Position numbers and translations under genes: made by a program. From JANXMY01 sp965246745 (GTDB taxonomy: Bacteria; Armatimonadota; Armatimonadia; Armatimonadales; Capsulimonadaceae), in assembly GCA_965246745.1 (NCBI GenBank), contig OZ251980.1, positions 1,302,001 through 1,366,000 of the forward strand: DNA of 64,000 nt, written 5' to 3'. The notes below the pieces were generated by a model. That model was not told where the DNA came from and did no database searches. It worked only from the letters and a program-made list of their open reading frames with translations. Below are positions 42,322 through 50,152 of the stretch, in pieces (within the stretch, counting starts at the first letter, position 1; each line of letters starts with the position of its first letter).

Positions 42322-42327
42322 TATAAT
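42322..42327 (+). promoter_or_regulatory. -10 box and long pyrimidine-rich leader of the RRM gene
   Basis: TATAAT at 42322, followed by a leader of about 175 nt to the ATG at 42507. The leader is C/T-rich, with many CTTC and TTCC blocks, and ends with AAAGGAG. The long leader is like those of cold-shock genes. Confidence 0.55.
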
Positions 42328-42506
42328 ACGCTTGCACCGGGTTTCCCCCGGCAATCTTCCTGCTTTGCATCGGCTTGATGCCTTCCTCTGCGATTTCCCC
42401 GGCTTCTTCGGCTTGCTTCTCGGCTCCGTCGCGTCTTCGAATGCACCAGTGAGGCTTCTCCTCTTGCGAATTGGGGCTTTTCATTCGAAAGGAGCCATTC
42501 CCTATT

Positions 42507-42905
42507 ATGGCAACCAAACTTTATGTCGGCAATCTGAGCTATCAGACCACCGACCAGCAGCTCCACGAGCTGTTCTCCGAAGCCGGCAATGTCGCAAGCG
42601 CCCAGGTCGTCACCGACCGCTACACCGGCGAAGCACGCGGCTTCGGGTTTGTCGAAATGGCATCCGAAGACGAAGCGCAGCAGGCCATCGCGGCCATCAA
42701 CGGCCGCAATGTCGGCGGACGCGCCCTGGTCGTCAACGAATCCCGCCCGCGTGAAGGCGGAGGCGGCGGCGGCAGCCGTGGCGGCTCCGGCGGCGGCGGC
42801 TCTTACGGCGGCGGAGGCGGCGGCAGCCGCTCCGGCGGCGGGGGCGGCTACGGCGGCGGGGGCGGCGGCCGCTCGGGCGGCTCCGGAGGCGGCAGCCGCT
42901 ACTAA
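42507..42905 (+). CDS. Glycine-rich RRM RNA-binding protein
   Basis: A protein of 132 aa. One RRM fills residues 1-82, with RNP2 LYVGNL and RNP1 RGFGFVEM intact. The tail (about residues 83-132) is almost only Gly, Ser, Arg and Tyr, like cyanobacterial Rbp and plant GRP proteins that bind RNA under cold stress. The start is the ATG at 42507 with AAAGGAG 13 nt upstream; a longer frame from 42471 lacks this. A terminator follows. The long leader may allow autoregulation. Confidence 0.92.
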   Translation: MATKLYVGNLSYQTTDQQLHELFSEAGNVASAQVVTDRYTGEARGFGFVEMASEDEAQQAIAAINGRNVGGRALVVNESRPREGGGGGGSRGGSGGGGSYGGGGGGSRSGGGGGYGGGGGGRSGGSGGGSRY

Positions 42906-42932
42906 GCGCTGGCCGACAAAGCGCTAACCGAC

Positions 42933-42972
42933 AAAGCCCGGCAGAGATTTCGGTCTCTGCCGGGCTTTTTTG
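42933..42972 (+). terminator. Rho-independent terminator of the RRM gene
   Basis: Stem AAGCCCGGCAGAGA/TCTCTGCCGGGCTT with a TTTCGG-type loop and a T6 tail. Confidence 0.88.
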
Positions 42973-43000
42973 CGCCGTCTCCGCCGCCGTTGCCCGGCGT

Positions 43001-43750
43001 CTAAACCTGCGCCATGCCGCCGTCCACAAACAGTTCAATGCCGGCGACATAACTGCTGTCGTCCGACGCCAAGTACACAACCGCTTTTGCGATCTCCTCG
43101 GCCTCCCCAATCCGTCCCATCGGCACCATCGCGCCGAAGGCCGCGCGGCGCGCGGCTCCCGCGTCGTCGTGCCCCGTCACATCCCGCATTCCGGGGGTGT
43201 CAACCGGGCCGGGGCTGACGACATTCACGCGGATTTTGCGCTCTTTCAAATCCGCAGTCCAGTTGCGGGCAAACGACCGCACGGCGGCTTTCGTCGCCCC
43301 GTACACACTGCCCGCCGCCATGCCTTTGCTGCCGGAGACCGACCCGTTCAGCACAATCGCCCCGCCGCCGGGCATCAGCGGCAGCGCCTTTTGAACCGTA
43401 AACAGCAGGCCCTTGACATTGGCAGCGAACTGCCGGTCAAAATGGTCGTCCGTGATCTGCCCAAGAGGCGCAAACTCGAAAATGGCGGCGTTGGCGAAGA
43501 CAATGTCCAGCCGGCCTTTCTCCTGCTGTATGATCTGAAATAAATTGTCAAGGTCGGCGGCGACGGCAACGTCGCCCCGGATGCCCCGGCTGCTGCCGCC
43601 GAGATGCTGCACGGCGGCGTCCAGCTCCGCCTGCCGCCGCCCGGTGATGAAGACGTAAGCGCCTTCTTCGATAAAGCGCTGGGCGGTCGCCAGACCGATC
43701 CCGCTGGTTCCCCCGGTGATAAGGGCAATTTTTCCGTCAAGCTTGGGCAT
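43001..43750 (-). CDS. Short-chain dehydrogenase/reductase
   Basis: A protein of 249 aa. The cofactor loop is ITGGTSGIGLATAQRF, NAA is in VFANAAIFEF, and the catalytic Ser, Tyr and Lys lie in LNGSVSGSKG and SVYGATKAAVRSFA. The end DGGMAQV matches classical SDRs. The substrate is unknown. It is divergent from the TetR gene, with two shared dyads in between, which makes it the likely target of that repressor, often for detoxification of a small molecule. Confidence 0.9.
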   Translation of the reverse strand: MPKLDGKIALITGGTSGIGLATAQRFIEEGAYVFITGRRQAELDAAVQHLGGSSRGIRGDVAVAADLDNLFQIIQQEKGRLDIVFANAAIFEFAPLGQITDDHFDRQFAANVKGLLFTVQKALPLMPGGGAIVLNGSVSGSKGMAAGSVYGATKAAVRSFARNWTADLKERKIRVNVVSPGPVDTPGMRDVTGHDDAGAARRAAFGAMVPMGRIGEAEEIAKAVVYLASDDSSYVAGIELFVDGGMAQV

Positions 43751-43786
43751 GGTGTGATCTTCCGTTTCTGCCGCCCGGCTATTATT

Positions 43787-43798
43787 TACCGTTCGGTA
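43787..43798. promoter_or_regulatory. TetR-family operator, site 1
   Basis: Dyad TACCGTTCGGTA, 36 nt upstream of the SDR start. It repeats site 2 with the same half-sites. Confidence 0.7.
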
Positions 43799-43841
43799 TG
43801 TATTTATAGCCGATAGGTGCGCCGAATGTCAAGAGTTTTTC

Positions 43842-43853
43842 TACCGAGCGGTA
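43842..43853. promoter_or_regulatory. TetR-family operator, site 2
   Basis: Dyad TACCGAGCGGTA, 31 bp upstream of the -10 box of the TetR gene. Both sites share TACCGnnCGGTA within AT-rich flanks, 55 bp apart. Confidence 0.7.
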
Positions 43854-43884
43854 AATAATTGAGTGGATATATTCGGTTTTGCTG

Positions 43885-43890
43885 TATACT
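43885..43890 (+). promoter_or_regulatory. -10 box giving leaderless tetR mRNA
   Basis: TATACT ending 6 nt before the ATG at 43897, with no Shine-Dalgarno site. Confidence 0.6.
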
Positions 43891-43896
43891 AGGGTT

Positions 43897-44502
43897 ATGG
43901 AAGACGAAAAGCAAGTCAAAAAAGCGGGCAGGCCGCGCGAGTTTGATTTGGACCTGGCGCTCGACACGGCCCTGCACGTGTTTTGGCGCAAAGGGTACGA
44001 AGGCACATCGCTTTCCGACCTGACCGACGCCGTCGGGGTCAGCCGCCCGAGCTTGTATGCCGCGTTCGGCAGCAAAGAAGACTTGTTTCGCCGCGTGCTG
44101 GACCGCTACACGGCCCGCTACGACCCGGTGATGAGCGCGGCGCTGGCCGCGCCGACCGCGCGGCGCTGCGCTGAAGTCCTGCTGACCGCCTACGCGCAGC
44201 CGCGCTCCGACGCCGCAGTCGCCGGATGCCTGCTGGTGCAGGGAGCGCTGGCGTGCAGCGACGACGCCGCGCCGGTCCGCGCGGAGCTTGCCGCCCGCCG
44301 CGAAGCGGTTGTGACCGCCCTGCGGGCGCGGTTTGAGTCGGCCCAAGCCGGCGGCGACCTGCCGCCGGACGCCCGGCCTGCCGACCTCGCCCGGTATGTG
44401 GTGACCGTGATGAATGGCCTGTCGGTGCAGGCGGCGGGCGGCGCGAGCGCCGAGGATTTACGGCGGGTTGCGGAGATTGCGCTGGCGGCGTGGCCTGAAT
44501 AA
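43897..44502 (+). CDS. TetR/AcrR family regulator
   Basis: A protein of 201 aa. The N-terminal helix-turn-helix (ALHVFWRKGYEGTSLSDLTD then VGVSRPSLYAAFGSKEDLFR) is classical for TetR proteins; the C-terminal half is a helical ligand-binding domain with a Cys pair (CLLVQGALAC). The preceding KAGRPREFD is a frequent arm of this subgroup. It probably represses the divergent SDR gene and itself through the two TACCGnnCGGTA dyads. The ligand is unknown. Confidence 0.9.
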   Translation: MEDEKQVKKAGRPREFDLDLALDTALHVFWRKGYEGTSLSDLTDAVGVSRPSLYAAFGSKEDLFRRVLDRYTARYDPVMSAALAAPTARRCAEVLLTAYAQPRSDAAVAGCLLVQGALACSDDAAPVRAELAARREAVVTALRARFESAQAGGDLPPDARPADLARYVVTVMNGLSVQAAGGASAEDLRRVAEIALAAWPE

Positions 44503-44510
44503 AAGCCATG

Positions 44511-44673
44511 CCGTAAAGGAGCCATGCCATGAATGGCACAGCTACACGGCCTTCGGCCAGAAAACACCCGCTTCGCGGGGTTAAGAACAGACAATCTTGA
44601 GTCCCGCGAAGCGGTACTTCCCAGCGTCCTCGCTGCGTAGCCGTGCCATTCATGGCATGGCTCCTTTACGGCA
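44511..44673. repeat. Palindromic element, family 6
   Basis: Outer arms CCGTAAAGGAGCCATGCCAT and ATGGCATGGCTCCTTTACGG are perfect inverted repeats; they continue as GAATGGCAC and GTGCCATTC. Smaller hairpins (GGCCTTCGGCC; CCCGCTTCGCGGG) lie inside. Confidence 0.88.
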
Positions 44674-44713
44674 CGGTTCCCTGTGCTTTGCCTGACCAGC
44701 TTTGCGCGAATTG

Positions 44714-44722
44714 TGCTATAAT
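44714..44722 (+). promoter_or_regulatory. Extended -10 promoter giving leaderless gmk mRNA
   Basis: TGCTATAAT with the hexamer ending 6 nt before GTG at 44729. Confidence 0.65.
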
Positions 44723-44728
44723 ACCCTC

Positions 44729-45394
44729 GTGACTACCCCCCTACCGACTATCGCCCAAGAACGCCGTATTGAGACCAAGCCCTGGGAACCCGACGGCAAC
44801 GGGCTTTTGCTGGTCGTCTCCGGGCCGTCGGCAGTCGGCAAAGACACCGTGCTCGACGCGCTTTTGGCCGTGCCTGACGGCACCCTGCCGGCGGCAGTGC
44901 AGAAGTGCGTCACGACCACCACCCGCGAGCCGCGCCTCATGGAAACCGACGGCGTGGATTATCGGTTTGTCAGCGCCGCGAAGTTCAATGATTTGGTGGC
45001 CCGCGACGAGCTTTTAGAATACGCCGAAGTGCATAACAATTACTACGGCACCCCGCGCGACGAAGTGGCGGCGTCCCGCGCCAAAGGCGTGGACGTGATT
45101 TTGAAGATTGACGTGCAGGGCGGGCGGGCGGTCAAGCAAAAGATGCCCGACGCCGTGCTGATTTTTTTGCAGCCGCCGTCTTTGGAAGAGCTGGAGCGCC
45201 GCCTGCGCGGGCGGGCGACCGAGAACGAGGAAGACATCGCCCGGCGGCTGCTGAACGCCCGCAAAGAAATGGCCCAGCGGCCCCACTACGACTACGCAGT
45301 CACCAATGACGCCGTGGAAGACGCCGTGGATACCATCGTGGCGATTTTGCGGGCGGAGCACTGCCGTATCCGTGTCGGGGGTCCTGATGCCTGA
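44729..45394 (+). CDS. gmk: Guanylate kinase
   Basis: A protein of 221 aa. The P-loop SGPSAVGKDT, the GMP-binding TTTTREPRLMETDGVDYRFV segment, and EYAEVHNNYYGTP are diagnostic. It phosphorylates GMP to GDP, feeding GTP supply. The N-terminus has about 25 extra residues. The start GTG at 44729 fits the leaderless promoter; the longer ATG at 44702 lies upstream of the -10 box and is unlikely. It overlaps coaBC by 8 nt, and rpoZ, often found between the two, is missing. Confidence 0.93.
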   Translation: MTTPLPTIAQERRIETKPWEPDGNGLLLVVSGPSAVGKDTVLDALLAVPDGTLPAAVQKCVTTTTREPRLMETDGVDYRFVSAAKFNDLVARDELLEYAEVHNNYYGTPRDEVAASRAKGVDVILKIDVQGGRAVKQKMPDAVLIFLQPPSLEELERRLRGRATENEEDIARRLLNARKEMAQRPHYDYAVTNDAVEDAVDTIVAILRAEHCRIRVGGPDA

Positions 45395-46574
45395 GCCGAA
45401 ACGGGTTGTTTTGGGCGTTTCCGGGTCCATCGCCGCCTACAAAGCCGCCGACCTGGCGTCGCAGCTTGTCAAAAGCGGCGTCGAAGTGTTTCCCGTCATC
45501 ACCGCCGGGGCCGCGCGTTTCGTGCAGCCGGCGACGTTTCGCGCCTTGACCCATCACCCCTGCCCCATTGATTTGTTTGAAGAGCCGTTTCCCGGCGAGA
45601 TCGCCCATATCTGGCTGGCACGGAACTGCGATTTGATGGCGATTGTCCCGGCCTCGATGAATGTCATCGCACGGCTCGCCAATGGCCTGGCCGAAGACAT
45701 GCTGACGGCGGCGGCGCTGGCCTGCACCGCGCCCATTCTGCTGGCCCCCGGCATGAATACCGGCATGTGGAACCACCCGGCGACGCAGAAGAATTTGGAC
45801 GCGTTGCGCGACTACGGCTGTTATTTTATCGAGCCGGTTTCAGGCCGGCTGGCCTGCCGGACCGAAGGGGTCGGACGCATGGCGGACGTGCCGACGATCT
45901 TTGCCGCAATCCAGGAGCTGCTGGCGCGGAAATCGTCGTGGGCAGGGAAACGGGTTTTGGTCACGGCAGGCCCGACCCGCGAGCCGATTGACCCAGTGCG
46001 CTTTTTGTCCAATCGGTCGTCAGGCAAAATGGGCTACGCGCTGGCCGAGGCGGCGCGAATGCGCGGCGCGGACGTGACACTGATTACCGGCCCGACAGCG
46101 CTGTCCGTGCCCGGCGGGATGGAAGTCGTGCCGGTCGAAACGGCGGCGCAGATGCGCGACGCCGCCCTGGCGCACTTTGAAGCCGCCGACATGGTCATTG
46201 CCGCCGCCGCCGTCGCCGATTACGCCCCTGCCGAGTATAACAATCAAAAGCTGAAAAAGACCGGCGCAGCGCCGGGCCTGACGCTGACTCCCACCGCCGA
46301 TATTCTCGCCGAAATGGGCCGCCGCAAGCGCCCCGGCCAAGTGCTCATCGGCTTCGCCGCCGAGACCGAAGACCTGCTCGCCCAAGCCCGCGCCAAGCTG
46401 GCGGCCAAAAACCTAGATTGGATCGCCGCCAACGATGTCACTCAAGACGGCGCGGGCTTCGACGGCGACACCAACATCCTCACACTGCTGGGCAAAGAAG
46501 GGCAGGAGATTGCCCTGCCCCTCCTTTCCAAGCGCGAAGCCGCCGAACAGATGCTCGACGCGATGACAGCCTGA
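45387..46574 (+). CDS. coaBC: Bifunctional phosphopantothenoylcysteine decarboxylase / phosphopantothenate-cysteine ligase
   Basis: A protein of 395 aa. The CoaC half (VVLGVSGSIAAYKAADLASQ; APGMNTGMWNHPATQKN with the PxMNxxMW motif; FMN pocket) precedes the CoaB half (VLVTAGPTREPIDPVRFLSN; the SGKMGYALAEAA and AVADYAP motifs). It catalyses two steps of coenzyme A synthesis in the cytoplasm. The ATG at 45387 overlaps gmk, so translation is probably coupled. A strong terminator follows. Confidence 0.95.
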   Translation: MPEPKRVVLGVSGSIAAYKAADLASQLVKSGVEVFPVITAGAARFVQPATFRALTHHPCPIDLFEEPFPGEIAHIWLARNCDLMAIVPASMNVIARLANGLAEDMLTAAALACTAPILLAPGMNTGMWNHPATQKNLDALRDYGCYFIEPVSGRLACRTEGVGRMADVPTIFAAIQELLARKSSWAGKRVLVTAGPTREPIDPVRFLSNRSSGKMGYALAEAARMRGADVTLITGPTALSVPGGMEVVPVETAAQMRDAALAHFEAADMVIAAAAVADYAPAEYNNQKLKKTGAAPGLTLTPTADILAEMGRRKRPGQVLIGFAAETEDLLAQARAKLAAKNLDWIAANDVTQDGAGFDGDTNILTLLGKEGQEIALPLLSKREAAEQMLDAMTA

Positions 46575-46582
46575 AAGAACAT

Positions 46583-46615
46583 AAAACGCCCGGCGCAGGC
46601 CGCGCCGGGCGTTTT
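46583..46615. terminator. Bidirectional terminator between coaBC and the convergent operon
   Basis: Stem ACGCCCGGCGC/GCGCCGGGCGT with A4 on the left and T4 on the right. Confidence 0.8.
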
Positions 46616-46618
46616 GTG

Positions 46619-47521
46619 TTATTGGCCTGTGTCGCTGAGGCGGGTCATGGTGAACTTCATCTGCATCTGCATTTTCATGGCTGACGGCATGCCGGCGGGC
46701 GGGGCCTGGCCGCCGGCGGCCTTGCCGAAGGTCATGGTCATGTCCATGTCGGTGGTGCCGGCCGCGCTTTGGATCGCCCCGGCGGCGGTATCGAAGACCT
46801 GCGTGCCTGCGCCGGTGATCGTGCCGGCCATTTTCATAGCCGCCGGCATGCCTTCCGTCATGGATTTGTTCATCGTTCCGGTGGTTTTGTTTTCAATGGT
46901 CGCCAGAGTCGCCCCGCTCGGGCCGGCGCTGAGGCCGGTCAAAGTCGCCGTGTAGGCCGCCTGCACTCCGGCCATCGCCGAGTCCACCGCGCCGTTCCAT
47001 GTGTCGCCGGACTTCACCGGGCCGTCCGGCAGGAACCCGGTGCCGTTGAACATGCTTTTGCCGAAGTCCATGCCGGGGGCGCTCAGGCCGCTCATGCCGG
47101 GCGCATCCATCGAAAGCATTTTGCCGTTGGGCAGCATAACCAGCGTGGTCGGCTTGGTCATTTTGGCTTTGGCGGCGGCGGGCAGCGCCACTTCCTTGCC
47201 GTTTTGGAGCATGTGCATGCCTTCCAGCACCGTCACCAGAGTCGCCGCGCCGTCGGCGGCCCGGACGGATTTGACCCGCTGGCGCATGACCATGTTCATG
47301 GTCATGTTCATCGGCACTGCCGCGCCGCTTTGCCCGGTCAGCATGTGCATGTCCATGTTCATGGTGTACGCGTAGCGGCGCACCTGGCCCGGCACAAACT
47401 TGTACCGCAGGGTGACCGGGGCCGAGGCGGCGGCTGCCGGCGGGACGGGAGCGGTCTGCGCGTGGAGCGCCGGGCACACAGCGAGCAGGGCCGAGGCTGT
47501 CATCAAGAGTTTGGTGTTCAT
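46619..47521 (-). CDS. Secreted Met-rich protein, DUF6263-like
   Basis: A protein of 300 aa with a signal peptide (MNTKLLMTASALLAVCPALH). The mature chain has alternating strands such as YAYTMNMDMHML, VPMNMTMNMVMRQRV and AMKMQMQMKFTMT, with Met in every second position. The LRYKFVPGQVRRY start and SGDTWNG middle resemble the DUF6263 group of beta-sandwich exported proteins. Function is unknown. Its ATG overlaps the stop of the FHA gene. Confidence 0.65.
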   Translation of the reverse strand: MNTKLLMTASALLAVCPALHAQTAPVPPAAAASAPVTLRYKFVPGQVRRYAYTMNMDMHMLTGQSGAAVPMNMTMNMVMRQRVKSVRAADGAATLVTVLEGMHMLQNGKEVALPAAAKAKMTKPTTLVMLPNGKMLSMDAPGMSGLSAPGMDFGKSMFNGTGFLPDGPVKSGDTWNGAVDSAMAGVQAAYTATLTGLSAGPSGATLATIENKTTGTMNKSMTEGMPAAMKMAGTITGAGTQVFDTAAGAIQSAAGTTDMDMTMTFGKAAGGQAPPAGMPSAMKMQMQMKFTMTRLSDTGQ

Positions 47522-48519
47522 GGGTTTTCTTTCGCCGCCTGAAAGCGGAAATAATTGTCGCCGATTTTGATTTCGTCGCCGGACGCGAGAATGGCCCGCT
47601 GGACACGGGTTCCATTGAGATATACCCCGTTTGCGCTGCCGAGGTCGGACACGGTGAACTGGCCTCGGCCGTCCCGCACAATCCGCGCGTGGCGGCGGGA
47701 CACGGTGTTTTCCGCCAGCACGACTTCGTTGTCGCCGTCGCGCCCGATGGTCACATCGCCGCCGGTCAGGGCGAAGGTGCTGCCCGCCGCGAGGCCCTGC
47801 ACGCCGAGCAGCGCCGGAATGTCCGACAGCGGCAGAGCCGGGCCGCGTCCGAGGCTCGACGACGACAGCGGCAGGTCGGGCGGGCGGCCGGCGGAGTCCG
47901 GGACCGCTTCCGGCGCACGCCGAGCGGGCGAGTAAACCGGCGGCTCCTGCTCCGCGCCCGTGCCGCCGTCCGGGTCGGCCACTTCGATCCCTGCCCGGCG
48001 GGCCAGCCGCCGCAGCGACTCGCCGCGCGTTCGAACCAGGTGCAGCACCAGCCAGCCGACCCCGCCGGCCAGCGCCAAGCTGACCAGGCCGGTCGCCAGG
48101 CGCTCGAAGCCGCTCGGCGCAGGAGGGGCCGGCGGCGTAGCGGCCGCCGGCAGGGGGGCGGTCGGGGCGGGGGGGGGCGGCGGGGCGGCGATTAGAAAGC
48201 GAAAATCGGCCAGGGTAAACGCCGCCGGCAGGGGCGCTCCGCTGAGGCCGATCGAAACCCGGCGCTGCGCCACAGCGCCGTTGTGGCCGTCCATCACAAA
48301 CAGGGTGTCGCCGGTGGTCACGGGCGCGGCGATCTGCACGACTTTTTTATGCACCGCCGCCGGGGGAACGGACACCGGGCCGTCTTTGGACTGCACCCAG
48401 TAGAAATACGTGTCCGCGCTCGGCAGGGTCACGGTCATGGGGTCGGCGGCGGCGCGGAGTGCAGGCAGCAGCAGGCAGAACACGGCAGCGAGCTTGGCGG
48501 TCAAAACACGCGTGGTCAT
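47518..48519 (-). CDS. Membrane protein with C-terminal FHA domain
   Basis: A protein of 333 aa: signal peptide, an N-terminal exported domain, a Pro/Ala linker, one membrane helix (about residues 150-170), and a C-terminal FHA domain (VTIGRDGDNEVVLAENTVSR, RHARI, DLGSANGVYLNG). FHA domains bind phosphothreonine. The topology puts the FHA domain in the cytoplasm and the N-terminal domain outside, so it could relay an envelope signal. It is coupled by ATGA overlaps on both sides. No Ser/Thr kinase is visible in the window. Confidence 0.85.
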   Translation of the reverse strand: MTTRVLTAKLAAVFCLLLPALRAAADPMTVTLPSADTYFYWVQSKDGPVSVPPAAVHKKVVQIAAPVTTGDTLFVMDGHNGAVAQRRVSIGLSGAPLPAAFTLADFRFLIAAPPPPPAPTAPLPAAATPPAPPAPSGFERLATGLVSLALAGGVGWLVLHLVRTRGESLRRLARRAGIEVADPDGGTGAEQEPPVYSPARRAPEAVPDSAGRPPDLPLSSSSLGRGPALPLSDIPALLGVQGLAAGSTFALTGGDVTIGRDGDNEVVLAENTVSRRHARIVRDGRGQFTVSDLGSANGVYLNGTRVQRAILASGDEIKIGDNYFRFQAAKENP

Positions 48520-50093
48520 CGGTGGGCAGCCTCGGTTTGGCAGCGGGCAATCGCCGCCGGCAGAAAGTCAACTAAGTCCGTGGCGAGGAGGCCCGCCGGG
48601 CCGCCTTGACACGCCGCCGCGAGGTCGCCCGCGAGGCCGTGCAGAAACGCGCCGACCGCAGCGGCTTCCCACGCGGGAATGTCCGACCCGAGCAGCGCGG
48701 CCAGATGCCCGGTCAGCACATCCCCCGCCCCGCCGGTCGCCATGCCGGGGTTGGAAGTCGTGTTGACCGCCAGCCGCCCGTCGGGCGACGCCGTCAGTGT
48801 CCTCGCTCCCTTTAATAATACCACACAGCCGAAAGTTTGCGCCGCCGACTCCACCGCCGCCCGCCGGTCGTTTTGCACGGCGGGCGTGCCGGTTTCTAAG
48901 AGCCGGCCCATTTCGCCGGGATGCGGGGTGAGCACCGTCGCCGTCGTCCGGGCTTTGAGGGCCGAGACGCCCCGGTCCGGCTCGAGCGCCAGGCAGTTGA
49001 GCGCATCGGCGTCTATCACCAGCGGCACCGGGCAGCGGGCCGTGAACTCGCGCACAAACGCCCGCGTTTCGGGGTTGTCCGCCCCGCCGAGGCCCGGCCC
49101 GAGCGCCGCCGCCGTGCCTTTTGCGGCAATCTGAAGCGCGGCGTCCAGCGCGTCCAAACCGAACGTCCCAGCGTCGGTTTCTGAAAGCCCCCGTGTCATC
49201 ACGACGGGGCTGACCCGCGCCATCAGCGCGTTTTGGATGCCCTTCGGGACGGCGAGTGTCACCAATCCCGCCCCGGTCCGCGCCGCCGCTTCGGCGCTCA
49301 GGGTCGGCGCTCCGGCGAAGCCCGCTGACCCCGCAAAGACCGACACATGCCCGAACTTGCCCTTGTTGCTGTCTCGCCCGTTGACCCGCGCCGGCAGCCA
49401 GCCGGCCGCGTCCGACGCCTCGGTCGCAAAGACTTGAACATCGTTATCGCGCAGCACTTCACGCGGCATGCCGATGTCGGCAACGACCAACTCGCCGACA
49501 TACTCTGCGCCGGGATACACCATCAGCCCGATTTTGGGCAGCGCAAATGTCACGGTCAGCGTCGCTTTGACGCACGCGCCGCCGACTTCGCCGGTGTCTG
49601 CGTTCAGGCCCGACGGAACATCTACTGCAATAATCGGGCAGAGATTAAGGTTCATCGCCAAAATGATGTCGGCTAGATGCCCCGTCACCTCGCTTTTAAG
49701 GCCAGTGCCGAGCAGCGCGTCTACGATCAAATATGCCCCCCCGCCCCCAATGGAGTCGGAATTGTGAAACAGCAGGCCAAAGGACTGCGCCAGCTTGTAG
49801 TTGACGGCGGCGTCACCGATGTAGCTGGATGGGTCTGCCGCCAGATGAACCGTCACAGACGCCCCAAAGCGCGTATGAAGGTGCCGGGCAATCGCAAGGC
49901 CGTCGCCGCCGTTGTTTCCCTTGCCGCAGACAACCGCGATGCGCTTGCCCGTTAATGGCCCGTAGCGCTCGGCAATCACGTCCACGACGCGCAGGGCGGC
50001 GTTTTCCATCAGCACGATGCTGGGAACGCCGTAATCTTGGGTGGTGCGCCGGTCCAGCTCACGCATCTGGGCGGCGGTGACGAGTTTTTGCAT
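48516..50093 (-). CDS. nnr: Bifunctional NAD(P)HX epimerase/dehydratase
   Basis: A protein of 525 aa. The N-terminal epimerase part (YGVPSIVLMENAALRVVDVI; GKGNNGGDGLAIARHL) and the C-terminal ADP/ATP-dependent dehydratase part (GPGLGG; LTPHPGEMGRLL; NPGMATGGAGDVLTG) match Nnr/YjeF. It repairs hydrated NAD(P)H. I chose the ATG at 50093, with GGAG upstream, over a TTG two codons earlier. It is the first gene of a three-gene operon with the FHA and secreted protein genes, an unusual group. Confidence 0.93.
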   Translation of the reverse strand: MQKLVTAAQMRELDRRTTQDYGVPSIVLMENAALRVVDVIAERYGPLTGKRIAVVCGKGNNGGDGLAIARHLHTRFGASVTVHLAADPSSYIGDAAVNYKLAQSFGLLFHNSDSIGGGGAYLIVDALLGTGLKSEVTGHLADIILAMNLNLCPIIAVDVPSGLNADTGEVGGACVKATLTVTFALPKIGLMVYPGAEYVGELVVADIGMPREVLRDNDVQVFATEASDAAGWLPARVNGRDSNKGKFGHVSVFAGSAGFAGAPTLSAEAAARTGAGLVTLAVPKGIQNALMARVSPVVMTRGLSETDAGTFGLDALDAALQIAAKGTAAALGPGLGGADNPETRAFVREFTARCPVPLVIDADALNCLALEPDRGVSALKARTTATVLTPHPGEMGRLLETGTPAVQNDRRAAVESAAQTFGCVVLLKGARTLTASPDGRLAVNTTSNPGMATGGAGDVLTGHLAALLGSDIPAWEAAAVGAFLHGLAGDLAAACQGGPAGLLATDLVDFLPAAIARCQTEAAHR

Positions 50094-50152
50094 AGACAAG
50101 TCTCCAGGAAAAGCGAGGGAGAGCGAGTGAAGTTTACTTCCTCGCTTTCCTC

